Below, one piece after another: positions 20,101 through 27,295 of a DNA stretch of 64,000 nucleotides. The notes beneath the pieces are model-generated. The model was not told where the DNA came from, searched no databases, and saw only the letters and a program-made list of their open reading frames with translations. The position numbers were made by a program, and so were the translations under genes. Within the stretch, counting starts at the first letter, position 1, and each line of letters opens with the position of its first letter. The stretch is from the NCBI RefSeq assembly GCF_003007785.1, contig NZ_PXOH01000015.1, forward strand, positions 1 through 64,000, given 5' to 3'. This DNA comes from Aphanothece hegewaldii CCALA 016. Its GTDB lineage: Bacteria; Cyanobacteriota; Cyanobacteriia; Cyanobacteriales; Microcystaceae.

Positions 20101-20915
20101 CGGGTTTAGGACTTGCTATCAGTCGTCAGTATGTGGAGTTGATGGGGGGGAATATTCAAGCATCGAGTGTTCTTGGACAAGGTTCGGTTTTTTCTTTTAC
20201 GATAGAAGTTAAGTTAGCCGATTCTGCTCAAATTATCCCTCAAATCAGCGATCGCAAAGTACAACACATTGCACCCAATCAACCCGATTACCGTATTTTA
20301 ATTGTAGACGATCGCTCAGAAAACCGAGATTTATTAGTACAACTTTTTAATCATGTGGGGTTTGAAACAGCAACCGCAAGCAATGGAGAAGAAGCGATAT
20401 CTAGCTGGCAAAGTTGGCAACCCCATTTAATTTGGATGGATATTAGAATGCCTATTATGGATGGATATGAGGCTATTCGGCGTATTCGTCATCTAGAAAA
20501 ACAATCCCAAACATCCCATCAAACTTATATTATTGCTTTAACCGCGAGTGCTTTTGATGAACAACAAACAGAAATCTTAAAAGCGGGGGCTGATGATTTT
20601 GTCAGTAAACCTTTCCAAGAAGCTCTTTTATTTGAAAAAATCAGTCAGTATTTAAAAGTACGTTATCTTTATCAAGATGAGCTAACAACCGAAAGCAAAA
20701 AAACAAATCATTGTATAGAATCATCAGAATTAAAGGTGATGTCATCAGAATGGATACAGCAATTACATCAAGCAGCCATGAGAGTTAATGGTAAATTAAT
20801 TGAGCAATTGATACAAGAAATTCCGATTGAACACATTAATTTAGCACAGGCTTTAACTGAATTAGTCAATCAATTTCGTTTTGATGTCATTGTTGAATTA
20901 ACCCAAGAAAACTAA
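17130..20915 (+). CDS. Hybrid sensor histidine kinase with multiple PAS domains, GAF and REC
   Basis: The 1261-residue protein appears soluble. It has about five consecutive PAS units (roughly 5-115, 117-240, 245-365, 370-500, 500-625), several ending in the PAC-type phrase DITERK, then a GAF domain (about 640-785). The kinase core has His810 in ANMSHELRTPLNTILGFAQ, an N-box in RQVLINLLGNSLKFT, and G-boxes DTGIGIS and GTGLGLAISRQYVELMGG. A receiver domain follows with Asp1104 in LIWMDIRMPIMDG. The C-terminal 60 residues are a helical tail. Together with the upstream regulator it probably forms a cytoplasmic sensor pathway; the signal is unknown. Confidence 0.9.
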   Translation: MDDLNHPVKQLESALNMIPDAVVCLNSQHQIQWCNQAFLNLIEQDSHHCIGISLSELLPLSQNGQPIPVENYLVEGTEYEFRNHILQLTVKQINCSEDVDCVILILRDVTLTKQTEFSTYVVQTANSVIVRWDTQGNVLFLNEYGQRLFGFTEEEIIGKNVVGTMVPYTDTSGQDLAALILDIRQNPEKYLVHENENICKDGRRVWIVWANKPIIDSQGNFVEILSVGTDATERRQVQIDLEKSLSLQQATFESIQEGILAVNCSGTIVSYNQRFLKMWSISQYVLNEPNQQTRIQYLAQQLKEPEQFFFRVKELYTTPEAESYDLLELKDGRVFERYSCPQRIGTEIIGRVWTFRDITARIEAEAALKASEARLTMILSSAVVSINRYRIYPNRTWKIEYYSPGCHWIWGYWAEELMANPTLLQSRVIQEDWDALMQNLFEPIFAEQTYKHEYRYRHPDGNLRWISVAFSSQKDDITDTWIATAIATDITERKKTEDALRLSEAKTRALYESLSIAIIIGNDIGIFECNHAAEQLFGCSRQEIIGKHPSFFSPSLQPNGQDSFSLANQQIMTALEKGHHSFEWIHRRANGTDFPARVTLTAVKVGENRLVQGLVEDLTERKQVESELGQRAKLAACRAEIGRALAQSDELSAILDRCGKAMVKHLDVACVRLWTFNPETNLLQLQGSAGLTSVVDRIYQYIPKIGYKSADDPEALLKTLASIYQDWATEAAMTAFTGYSLFLEEQLVGILGLFAHEPLNQSTLNALNFIADDMALGIQRKKTEAALRDAKEMAEAANRAKSTFLANMSHELRTPLNTILGFAQLLNRDTALTQRQREALRIINSSGEHLLSLINDVLEMSKIEAGRIVLNARPFDLHQLLHTLREMFWVRAKAKGLALFFDLSSNIPQYVITDDGKFRQVLINLLGNSLKFTQKGGITLKTTQIQKISDDRMILGFTVEDTGIGISDDEIQRLFEPFVQTSSSTQVKEGTGLGLAISRQYVELMGGNIQASSVLGQGSVFSFTIEVKLADSAQIIPQISDRKVQHIAPNQPDYRILIVDDRSENRDLLVQLFNHVGFETATASNGEEAISSWQSWQPHLIWMDIRMPIMDGYEAIRRIRHLEKQSQTSHQTYIIALTASAFDEQQTEILKAGADDFVSKPFQEALLFEKISQYLKVRYLYQDELTTESKKTNHCIESSELKVMSSEWIQQLHQAAMRVNGKLIEQLIQEIPIEHINLAQALTELVNQFRFDVIVELTQEN

Positions 20916-20929
20916 TAAATTAATATTCT

Positions 20930-20986
20930 GTAGGGATTTGGTCGCCAAATCCTGTAAAATATAGGGTTGGGTTTCCGCACCCCTAC
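20930..20986. repeat. Dispersed palindromic repeat between convergent genes
   Basis: The unit starts GTAGGGATTTGGTCGCCAAA, continues through a second arm GGGTTGGGTTTCCGCACCCC and ends CCCTAC. It belongs to the same family as the copies at 24546, 35134 and 37392. Its terminal CTA provides the TAG stop codon of the following minus-strand gene (20983-20985), so the repeat has become the 3' end of that reading frame. Confidence 0.7.
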
Positions 20987-21972
20987 GCGTAATCAATATC
21001 CATTTTCTGTAACCATGCGACAGCATCTTGCAAAGCTGTTTTGATGGGTGACTGAGATAAACCTAATTCTCTGACTGCTTTGGAAGCATCATAATACATT
21101 AATTGTGTAGACATTTTCACACCATCAAGGGGTACAGAAGGAGTTTTCCCCAAAAGCGTCAGAACCTTTTCATCTATCCAAGCGACACTTAAGGGTATCC
21201 AAGAGGGAATTTCTGAAGATGGAGCGGGAATTCCTGTAATTTGGGATAATTCGTCTAAAAAGGCTTTAAGCGTCATATTCTGATGACCTAAGATATAGCG
21301 TTCTCCTGTTTTTCCCTTTTCTAAAGCTAATAAATGTCCTTTCGCCACATCACGAACATCGATGACATTTAACCCCGTATTAACATAAGCAGGCATTTTA
21401 CGGCGCAAAAAACGGACAATAATATCACCAGTCGGAGTCGGTTTAATATCATAGGGGCCAACGGGAGTACTAGGATTGACTATTACCACATCTTGACCCA
21501 TTTGTAAAGCTTTTCGGGCTTCTTGTTCTGCCCAATATTTAGATTTTTTATAATCTCCGATTAACTTTTCAACCGGACTCTGATAGACTTCATTAACAGG
21601 TTTTCCCGATTCTCCCACACCAATAGCCGCGACAGAACTTGTATAAACCGTACGTTCAATCCCCGCTTTTCGGGCTGCTGCTAAGATATTTCTTGTGCCT
21701 AAAACATTACAACGATATAGATAATCTTGGTCTTTTTGCCACAACGAATAAAGTGCCGCCACATGAAACAATACTTGACAGCCTTGCATTATTTCCGAAA
21801 GACGAGGATTATTTAAATCACCTTCGACTATTTCGATGGGTAAACCCTTAAGATTATCGAGAGAACTGCTAGGGCGAACTAACGCCCGAACGGTGTAACC
21901 TTGTTCTAACAATAATCGAACGAGGTTTGCTCCAATAAATCCTGTACCTCCAGTAACAAAAGCAAGCATCAT
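20983..21972 (-). CDS. hpnA: NAD-dependent epimerase/dehydratase, HpnA-like
   Basis: The protein is an extended short-chain dehydrogenase with the NAD(P)-binding TGGTGFIG at residues 7-14 and a Y-x3-K catalytic pair in YKKSK. The sequence VRALVRPSSSLDNLKGLPIE and VEGDLNNP closely follows the hopanoid-associated sugar epimerase HpnA/dihydroflavonol reductase-like group. In cyanobacteria such genes occur with or without hopanoid clusters; no squalene-hopene cyclase is nearby, so the name rests on sequence feel alone. The PBP4-like gene lies just upstream, only three bases away, and is likely co-transcribed. The stop codon falls within a palindromic repeat. Confidence 0.7.
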   Translation of the reverse strand: MMLAFVTGGTGFIGANLVRLLLEQGYTVRALVRPSSSLDNLKGLPIEIVEGDLNNPRLSEIMQGCQVLFHVAALYSLWQKDQDYLYRCNVLGTRNILAAARKAGIERTVYTSSVAAIGVGESGKPVNEVYQSPVEKLIGDYKKSKYWAEQEARKALQMGQDVVIVNPSTPVGPYDIKPTPTGDIIVRFLRRKMPAYVNTGLNVIDVRDVAKGHLLALEKGKTGERYILGHQNMTLKAFLDELSQITGIPAPSSEIPSWIPLSVAWIDEKVLTLLGKTPSVPLDGVKMSTQLMYYDASKAVRELGLSQSPIKTALQDAVAWLQKMDIDYA

Positions 21973-21975
21973 AAT

Positions 21976-22860
21976 CTAGAGTTCACAAGATGTAACGAGA
22001 CTTAATTGAAGTATAATTTCATCGATCGCTTTTACTAACGCTTTTCCAGATTGTTTGGGATTATTAGCAATAATACTAAAAACCACAATCCCGTAATAAG
22101 GATGATGAATATAACCCGATAACGCTCGAACACCCGTCAGAGTCCCGGTTTTAGCATAAACAGTTCCTTGGGCTGGCGTTGCTCTCATGCGATTAATCAA
22201 AGTTCCACTCATTCCCGCTACAGGTAAAGAAGCGTGAAAAACTTCTCGTTTAGGAGAATAATACATCGCCCGTAAGATTTCCACAAATGCCCTGGGTGTA
22301 GCGACATTATTGCGAGAAAGTCCTGAACCATCCGCTTGACGTATCCAACTGGGGTTAATTCCCATTTGTGCTAACGCTGTTTTTGCCGCAGTTGGTCCCC
22401 CAATGTAACGTAAGAGTGTATCAGCATAAGCATTATTACTTCTTTGATTCGTAATCGTCACCCAGTTTCTTACAGATGTCGAACGAATAGGGGCTTCAGG
22501 GTCTAATCTTTGTAAAGCCGCCGCCGTTGTAATAATTTTCATGTTAGAAGCGGGAATTAAATAATTATCCGCGTTATAGTTATAAATAACGGTACGATCT
22601 TCTAACTTTTCGACTAAAATACCCCATTTACCAGCGTTTTTTTGAATAATACTGTCAATGGTTGGCTTTACCAAAGCTTGACAAACTAGAGAATTATTAT
22701 TCTCTGGTGGCGGTACATAAATTTCGACCGATTCAGTTTCGTTTAAATAGTCGCCATTCGTTGATAATGTAACCTCATTAGCAGTAGCAGAAATCGACCA
22801 TGTTAATGATGCTATAGTCAGAATTGCGAATGAATTCAGACAATGATTGATTTTTTTCAT
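21976..22860 (-). CDS. Compact D-Ala-D-Ala carboxypeptidase, PBP4/S13 family
   Basis: An N-terminal signal segment (residues about 8-27, cleavage near SATA) precedes a penicillin-binding fold. The three active-site motifs are present: SNMK (Ser105, Lys108), SNN (141-143) and KTG (237-239). The peptide QADGSGLSRNN is typical of PBP4/DacB. Only about 33 residues separate the first two motifs, while classical S13 enzymes carry large inserted domains there, so this is a minimal version of 294 residues. It should act on peptidoglycan stem peptides in the periplasm. It is probably transcribed with the epimerase gene downstream. Confidence 0.8.
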   Translation of the reverse strand: MKKINHCLNSFAILTIASLTWSISATANEVTLSTNGDYLNETESVEIYVPPPENNNSLVCQALVKPTIDSIIQKNAGKWGILVEKLEDRTVIYNYNADNYLIPASNMKIITTAAALQRLDPEAPIRSTSVRNWVTITNQRSNNAYADTLLRYIGGPTAAKTALAQMGINPSWIRQADGSGLSRNNVATPRAFVEILRAMYYSPKREVFHASLPVAGMSGTLINRMRATPAQGTVYAKTGTLTGVRALSGYIHHPYYGIVVFSIIANNPKQSGKALVKAIDEIILQLSLVTSCEL

Positions 22861-22918
22861 CCTGTTTCCGTTCCGTCTGGTTTCCTCACTAAATCGATTT
22901 ATTGTATCAACTTATGGC

Positions 22919-23851
22919 TCACTTGAGGTGCCATTTGCGTAACGCGGGCCAAGCTTGAGGCAAAGCTTGATATTGTTGATATGCTAAGTTAAGACGTATC
23001 GTCACTTCTGTTGCATTAGGGTGAGAATTGCGATCGGGATGCCAGAAGCGAACTAAAGTATAATAGGATTTTTCGACACGTTCGCCTCTAGTTAAGAAAG
23101 AAACGCCTAAAATTTCCCACCAAGCAGAGGATTGTTCCAAAATTAACATCTCAAAAGAGGTTTTAGAGATCCTCATAATTTCTTGAATAACATCCCAAGA
23201 AACGCCGTAACACCTTTGATAAACTGATGTTAGTTTTTCTTTTCCGAGTTTTTGAATCGCCCCTTGATGCCATTGTTTAAAAGCGTCACGCATAGCAAGT
23301 TGTATCCGAAATTCTCGTTCGGCGAACTTTCCCTGCTCCTTAACGACTTGAGACCGGTGAAAAAGGTTTCCTAGTTTAGCGTTTTTACGGTTCCACGAGG
23401 GATGAAAAAAAGGATTTTGTCTGAGTGCAAGAGATTCTAAAATTTCTTTGGCGTATCCTTGAGGTTCGTTTAAACTAAATAAATCGGCTAATGCTGGACA
23501 AACTTGATGAGACTCTGGTTTATCTTGCCATGTCCAGTAATTAATCCCTGGTTGTGCGAGATGATAAGTATAAAAATACTGCCAAGTTTGCGGAACAATG
23601 CAGGCAAACGGTGTCATCAAAGGTATAGCGAGTTCATAAGATTGACCTTTAAGAGAACTTGGGGGCGCATCTTCGAGTAAGCAAGCAAGATGAAAAGAAC
23701 GATAGACGGGTTGACGAGGTTTTCGGATAACTGTATCAGACTCATCATCCGTATTTTTATTAAGTAGGGCTAAACCACAAACGATTAAAACTAAGAGCAG
23801 AAGATTAAAGATAAGTTGTTCTAAGTGCGAAAACAAGTGCATTGTGATCAA
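22919..23851 (-). CDS. Membrane-anchored protein with C-terminal J domain
   Basis: A hydrophobic segment at residues about 12-30 would anchor the protein, followed by a cytoplasmic region of about 200 residues without recognised domains. The last 70 residues are a J domain with the HPD tripeptide at 271-273 (LVRFWHPDRN), which stimulates Hsp70 (DnaK) ATPase. The C-terminal position of the J domain with an N-terminal anchor is unlike DnaJ itself, which suggests a specialised co-chaperone. ATG codons at residues 1 and 4 are both possible starts. The client protein is unknown. Confidence 0.75.
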   Translation of the reverse strand: MITMHLFSHLEQLIFNLLLLVLIVCGLALLNKNTDDESDTVIRKPRQPVYRSFHLACLLEDAPPSSLKGQSYELAIPLMTPFACIVPQTWQYFYTYHLAQPGINYWTWQDKPESHQVCPALADLFSLNEPQGYAKEILESLALRQNPFFHPSWNRKNAKLGNLFHRSQVVKEQGKFAEREFRIQLAMRDAFKQWHQGAIQKLGKEKLTSVYQRCYGVSWDVIQEIMRISKTSFEMLILEQSSAWWEILGVSFLTRGERVEKSYYTLVRFWHPDRNSHPNATEVTIRLNLAYQQYQALPQAWPALRKWHLK

Positions 23852-24160
23852 AGCGAACCGATAAGCATCAAGAATATTTTCCTATGTTTTAGGAACGATC
23901 GTCGCTCTTATTTATCTTTCCCATATCGGCTTTTTGACTAACGACAAACCTTTGTTTAATCATCCCTCATCTACCTGTGTATAAACTAACTCTGCAATAA
24001 GTGTGATTTAAAAACAGCCTTTTCAAGGAAAAAAATAAACTTTTTGTGTGAGTAGAATACAACTTTGGTCAGAGGAATATAGACTCTTTTAGCCGTTAAC
24101 TTGAATAGGTGTTGTAAAAATTGACAATTCAAACAAAGTAAACAACAACGGAGTCATATT
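23852..24160. other. Intergenic region upstream of a small exported protein gene
   Basis: The 309 bases between divergent genes are AT-rich and hold no supported gene. A ribosome binding site (GGAG) lies just before the start at 24161. No clear operator or terminator was seen. Confidence 0.5.
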
Positions 24161-24526
24161 ATGAAAAATCTAATTACTTCCCTTAAAAAACGTGGTTTTG
24201 CTCGTTTTCTAGCCGCTACTTTAGTCGCTATTTTATTACTAGGAACGACGGTTACTCCTGCATATGCTAAAGAACCCATCGGCGAAAGAATTGGCAACCA
24301 GTTACACGAAACCAGTGTACAATCTGAAAGACCGAAAACTACTAGAGAATTTAAAGAAGAAGCAGATGGCGATGTACCTTTAGGTGAAAGAATCAAAAAT
24401 ATTACTAGAGATTCAAAAGAAGCTTTTGGGCAATTCGGACAAGGTATTACTACCAGTGCCAAAGAAACCGCTAAAGAAGTAGGAGAAAATGCTAAAGAAG
24501 CAGGTAAAGATATTTCTGCTCGTTAA
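24161..24526 (+). CDS. Small exported helical protein of unknown function
   Basis: The 121-residue product has a signal peptide (basic start, hydrophobic stretch LAATLVAILLLGTTVTPAYA) and a likely cleavage after AYA. The mature part is short, very polar and helix-prone, with two similar phrases EPIGERIGNQL and VPLGERIKNIT and a tail of K-E-A-type residues resembling LEA or CsbD-like stress proteins. A good ribosome binding site, CGGAGTCATATT, precedes the ATG. Two other genes in this window, at 45891 and 53833, have a comparable design. Function is unknown. Confidence 0.7.
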   Translation: MKNLITSLKKRGFARFLAATLVAILLLGTTVTPAYAKEPIGERIGNQLHETSVQSERPKTTREFKEEADGDVPLGERIKNITRDSKEAFGQFGQGITTSAKETAKEVGENAKEAGKDISAR

Positions 24527-24545
24527 GCAATCATACAGATAAACT

Positions 24546-24628
24546 GTAGGGGTCGCGGAAGGCGACTGCACGCCGTTTCACAGGATTTCAAATCCTGTGA
24601 GCGGTGCAGTTTGGTCTCCAAACCCTAC
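24546..24628. repeat. Palindromic repeat containing a nested long hairpin
   Basis: The outer element begins GTAGGGG and ends TTTGGTCTCCAAACCCTAC, the same family as the copies at 3587 and 37392. Between these ends sits a long inverted repeat: CTGCACGCCG and TTCACAGGATTT on one side, AAATCCTGTGA and GCGGTGCAG on the other (about 24566-24609). It lies between convergent genes and could end transcription from both, although no strong T-run follows. Confidence 0.75.
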
Positions 24629-24656
24629 TCACTTTAAATAATTTTTGTAACAAAAA

Positions 24657-27275
24657 CTAGACAAAACTCAAATTATTTGTTAATAAAGCCTCAATAGTAG
24701 TTAAAAATTCTTGAGCTTGAATGGGTTTACCAAGATAAGCATTAGCGCCTAGTTGCATCGCTTGTTGTTGATGACGATCGCCAGTACGAGAAGTAGCCAT
24801 AATCACGGGAATATGTTTCCACTTGGGAGACGATCGCATCTGCTGTAAAAGTTCAAAGCCATTGAGTCGCGGCATTTCCACATCCGAAATAACCAAACTT
24901 ACATCATCAGGATGTTGAGCGAGTGTATCAAGGGCTTCTTGACCATCTCGACACATTAGTGTAGTATAACCAACTTGAGTCAAAATCCGTTCGAGTAAGC
25001 GTCGAGTCGCCACCGAATCTTCTGCTACTAAAATTGTTGGAGTTTTGACGATCGTTGGCGTTGGTGCTTTGAGTGGTATCGCCGAATCCATAGGGAAAGC
25101 TTCGGGCAATAACACGGGAACAATTTCACCATTACCTAAAATTGTACAGCCTGCCAAATAAGCGGGGATCACAATTGTTTGATCAAAAGGTTTAACAATT
25201 AATAAACGTTCACCGATTAAACTATTGACAGTAATGACAAAAGGTGTAAACGCACCAGAAACCACTAAAGCAACACGCGGATTTACTGAATCTAAGGGTA
25301 ATTGAGGACAGGGTAATAATTCCCCTAAAGATATTACAGGGATAATTTGTTGTCGCCATTGGACAGTTGGAGGGTTAGAGGTTAGCCACTCTAATTCTTT
25401 ATAGGGCAAAGATTCAAGAATACTCAAACTCGGCAATGCAATCAAACGCTGTTCAACTTGAATCAAAGAAAGTGACATTAAGCTGAGGTTAAGCGGTAAT
25501 TTTAAGATAAAAGTTGTGCCTTCTTTGGCTTGCGTTTTTACCTGAACTGTGCCTCGCAAACGCTGAATCTGAGTCCGCACAATATCTAAACCCACACCTC
25601 GCCCTGATAAATCACTGACGGTTTGGGCTGTCGAGAAATTAGGCTGAAAAATCCAATCGAGGATCTGTTCTGAATGATACTGCTCAAAAGAAGAATCAGC
25701 TAAACACAGTCCGCGTTCTTTTGCTTGTTGATAGATCCGCAATAAATCAATTCCTTGTCCATCATCTTTTAATTGAATGATCAGGGTATTATTATCAACT
25801 TTAGCTGAAAGTATAATTTGTGCGGTTTCGGTTTTTCCACACGCGAGGCGATCGCTAATGGATTCAATCCCATGATCAAAAGCATTATTTAACAAATGAG
25901 TTAAAGGAGTTTGAAGATTTTCGAGAACCACTTGATCAACTAAAGTCTCCTCTCCTTCGATGAGCAAATCAACCGATTTACCATAACGTCGATTAAGATT
26001 TTGTAATTGTGGGATAAAACGTTGAGCTAGGATTCTAAAAGGAACCAAACGAGATTGAGTTAGTTTATTATAAAGGCCGTCTAAATTACTTTGAGATTGT
26101 TCTAAATTTTCAGCAAAATCATGATTAATTAAGTCTAAATCGGCACGTGTTTCTTGAATCCGTAACATTAACTCTTGAAAGGTTTGCAAGCTGCTATGTA
26201 GCTCAGTATAGCGATCTAATTCTAGGGCATCAAAATCGAGATTAGAATCATTTTTCGGCAGGACTAAACCAGAGGAATAGATGGGGGCTAAAGCAACTTG
26301 ATCATACAATAACTGAATTTGTTCTCGAATTGGTTCAAAAACTTGTGATAAATCCCTTAAACGTTGATTAGCTTGCTGTAAATGCTCTTGTTGTAACCGT
26401 AATCGTTCTCGTGTCAAAATTAATTCTTCTACATGATAAGTCATATCCTCTAATCGTTTTAAAGGGACACGAACTTGAGATGAAAGTACTTTTTCTTCTT
26501 TTGGAACGGGAGACGGTTCACTCGCGCTATTAACTGGCTCAATTTCTGCGAGATATTGATCTCTATATGAACGCAATTGTATAATCAGTTGTTGAGAAAT
26601 CAATAAAGCATCTTCGGGTGATGTTTCAGCTAAAACCAGTTCTAGTGGTTCGATTTCTGCGATAAGCCAAGGTAAATCTAGGGTTTCACCTAACAAAAGA
26701 CACTCATCAAAAAAGAGGTTTAAGGTATTACTAATCTCATCTGGTGAAGCATCGGGTGATAAACAAGTAACTGTTGTGATACAGCTTTCTAAATCTTGCG
26801 TGAGTGCTTTTTGAATGAGGGCAAGTTGAGACGCACTAACGGTTTGTGTCGGCTCGTTTAAAGTCTCTTCAGGTGAGGTAGGCGTAAAAGAGGCTAGAAT
26901 CTCTAAAAGCGCGAAATCAGCATCGACAACTTGATCCATGCGAGCTTGATTTAGCAGGTTAGCAACTTCAGAAACTCCCCATTCTAATAAAGTCCAAGCT
27001 TCCTCGATCTCTAACACCGTCTGCTGTTGAATCGCTTGTAAGAGGTCTTCTAGACGATGGGATAACTCTCTTAGACTCGGCAGTTGAGCTAACCCTGCAC
27101 CGCCTTTAAGAGAGTGAGTGGCTCGCTGTAATTCGATGAAATTAGGAGAATCATGACGCTGCTGTAACCCTATTTCTAAGGTTTGTAAATATTGGGGGGC
27201 ATCTTCTTCTAAAAAACAAATTCTGGCCTCTTGGGTCATTGCGGCCAGTGTTGCCTCGTCTATCTGAAAACTCAT
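24657..27275 (-). CDS. pilL: CheA-like hybrid histidine kinase of the type IV pilus chemotaxis system
   Basis: The 872-residue protein has an N-terminal HPt domain with His54 in RATHSLKGGAGL, a long linker, and then a CheA-type kinase core: N-box THLLNNAFDHGIES, G-box LKDDGQGIDL and GRGVGLDIVRTQIQRLRGTV. A CheW-like regulatory domain follows, and a C-terminal receiver ends the protein (ILVAEDSVATRR, VISDVEMPRLNG). This is the arrangement of cyanobacterial PilL/PixL/HmpE kinases that control twitching motility. It is the last gene of the operon that begins with the pilG-like gene near 32269 and starts 20 bases after pilJ. Confidence 0.88.
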   Translation of the reverse strand: MSFQIDEATLAAMTQEARICFLEEDAPQYLQTLEIGLQQRHDSPNFIELQRATHSLKGGAGLAQLPSLRELSHRLEDLLQAIQQQTVLEIEEAWTLLEWGVSEVANLLNQARMDQVVDADFALLEILASFTPTSPEETLNEPTQTVSASQLALIQKALTQDLESCITTVTCLSPDASPDEISNTLNLFFDECLLLGETLDLPWLIAEIEPLELVLAETSPEDALLISQQLIIQLRSYRDQYLAEIEPVNSASEPSPVPKEEKVLSSQVRVPLKRLEDMTYHVEELILTRERLRLQQEHLQQANQRLRDLSQVFEPIREQIQLLYDQVALAPIYSSGLVLPKNDSNLDFDALELDRYTELHSSLQTFQELMLRIQETRADLDLINHDFAENLEQSQSNLDGLYNKLTQSRLVPFRILAQRFIPQLQNLNRRYGKSVDLLIEGEETLVDQVVLENLQTPLTHLLNNAFDHGIESISDRLACGKTETAQIILSAKVDNNTLIIQLKDDGQGIDLLRIYQQAKERGLCLADSSFEQYHSEQILDWIFQPNFSTAQTVSDLSGRGVGLDIVRTQIQRLRGTVQVKTQAKEGTTFILKLPLNLSLMSLSLIQVEQRLIALPSLSILESLPYKELEWLTSNPPTVQWRQQIIPVISLGELLPCPQLPLDSVNPRVALVVSGAFTPFVITVNSLIGERLLIVKPFDQTIVIPAYLAGCTILGNGEIVPVLLPEAFPMDSAIPLKAPTPTIVKTPTILVAEDSVATRRLLERILTQVGYTTLMCRDGQEALDTLAQHPDDVSLVISDVEMPRLNGFELLQQMRSSPKWKHIPVIMATSRTGDRHQQQAMQLGANAYLGKPIQAQEFLTTIEALLTNNLSFV

Positions 27276-27295
27276 AGATTTTCGTGATTTGTTGA

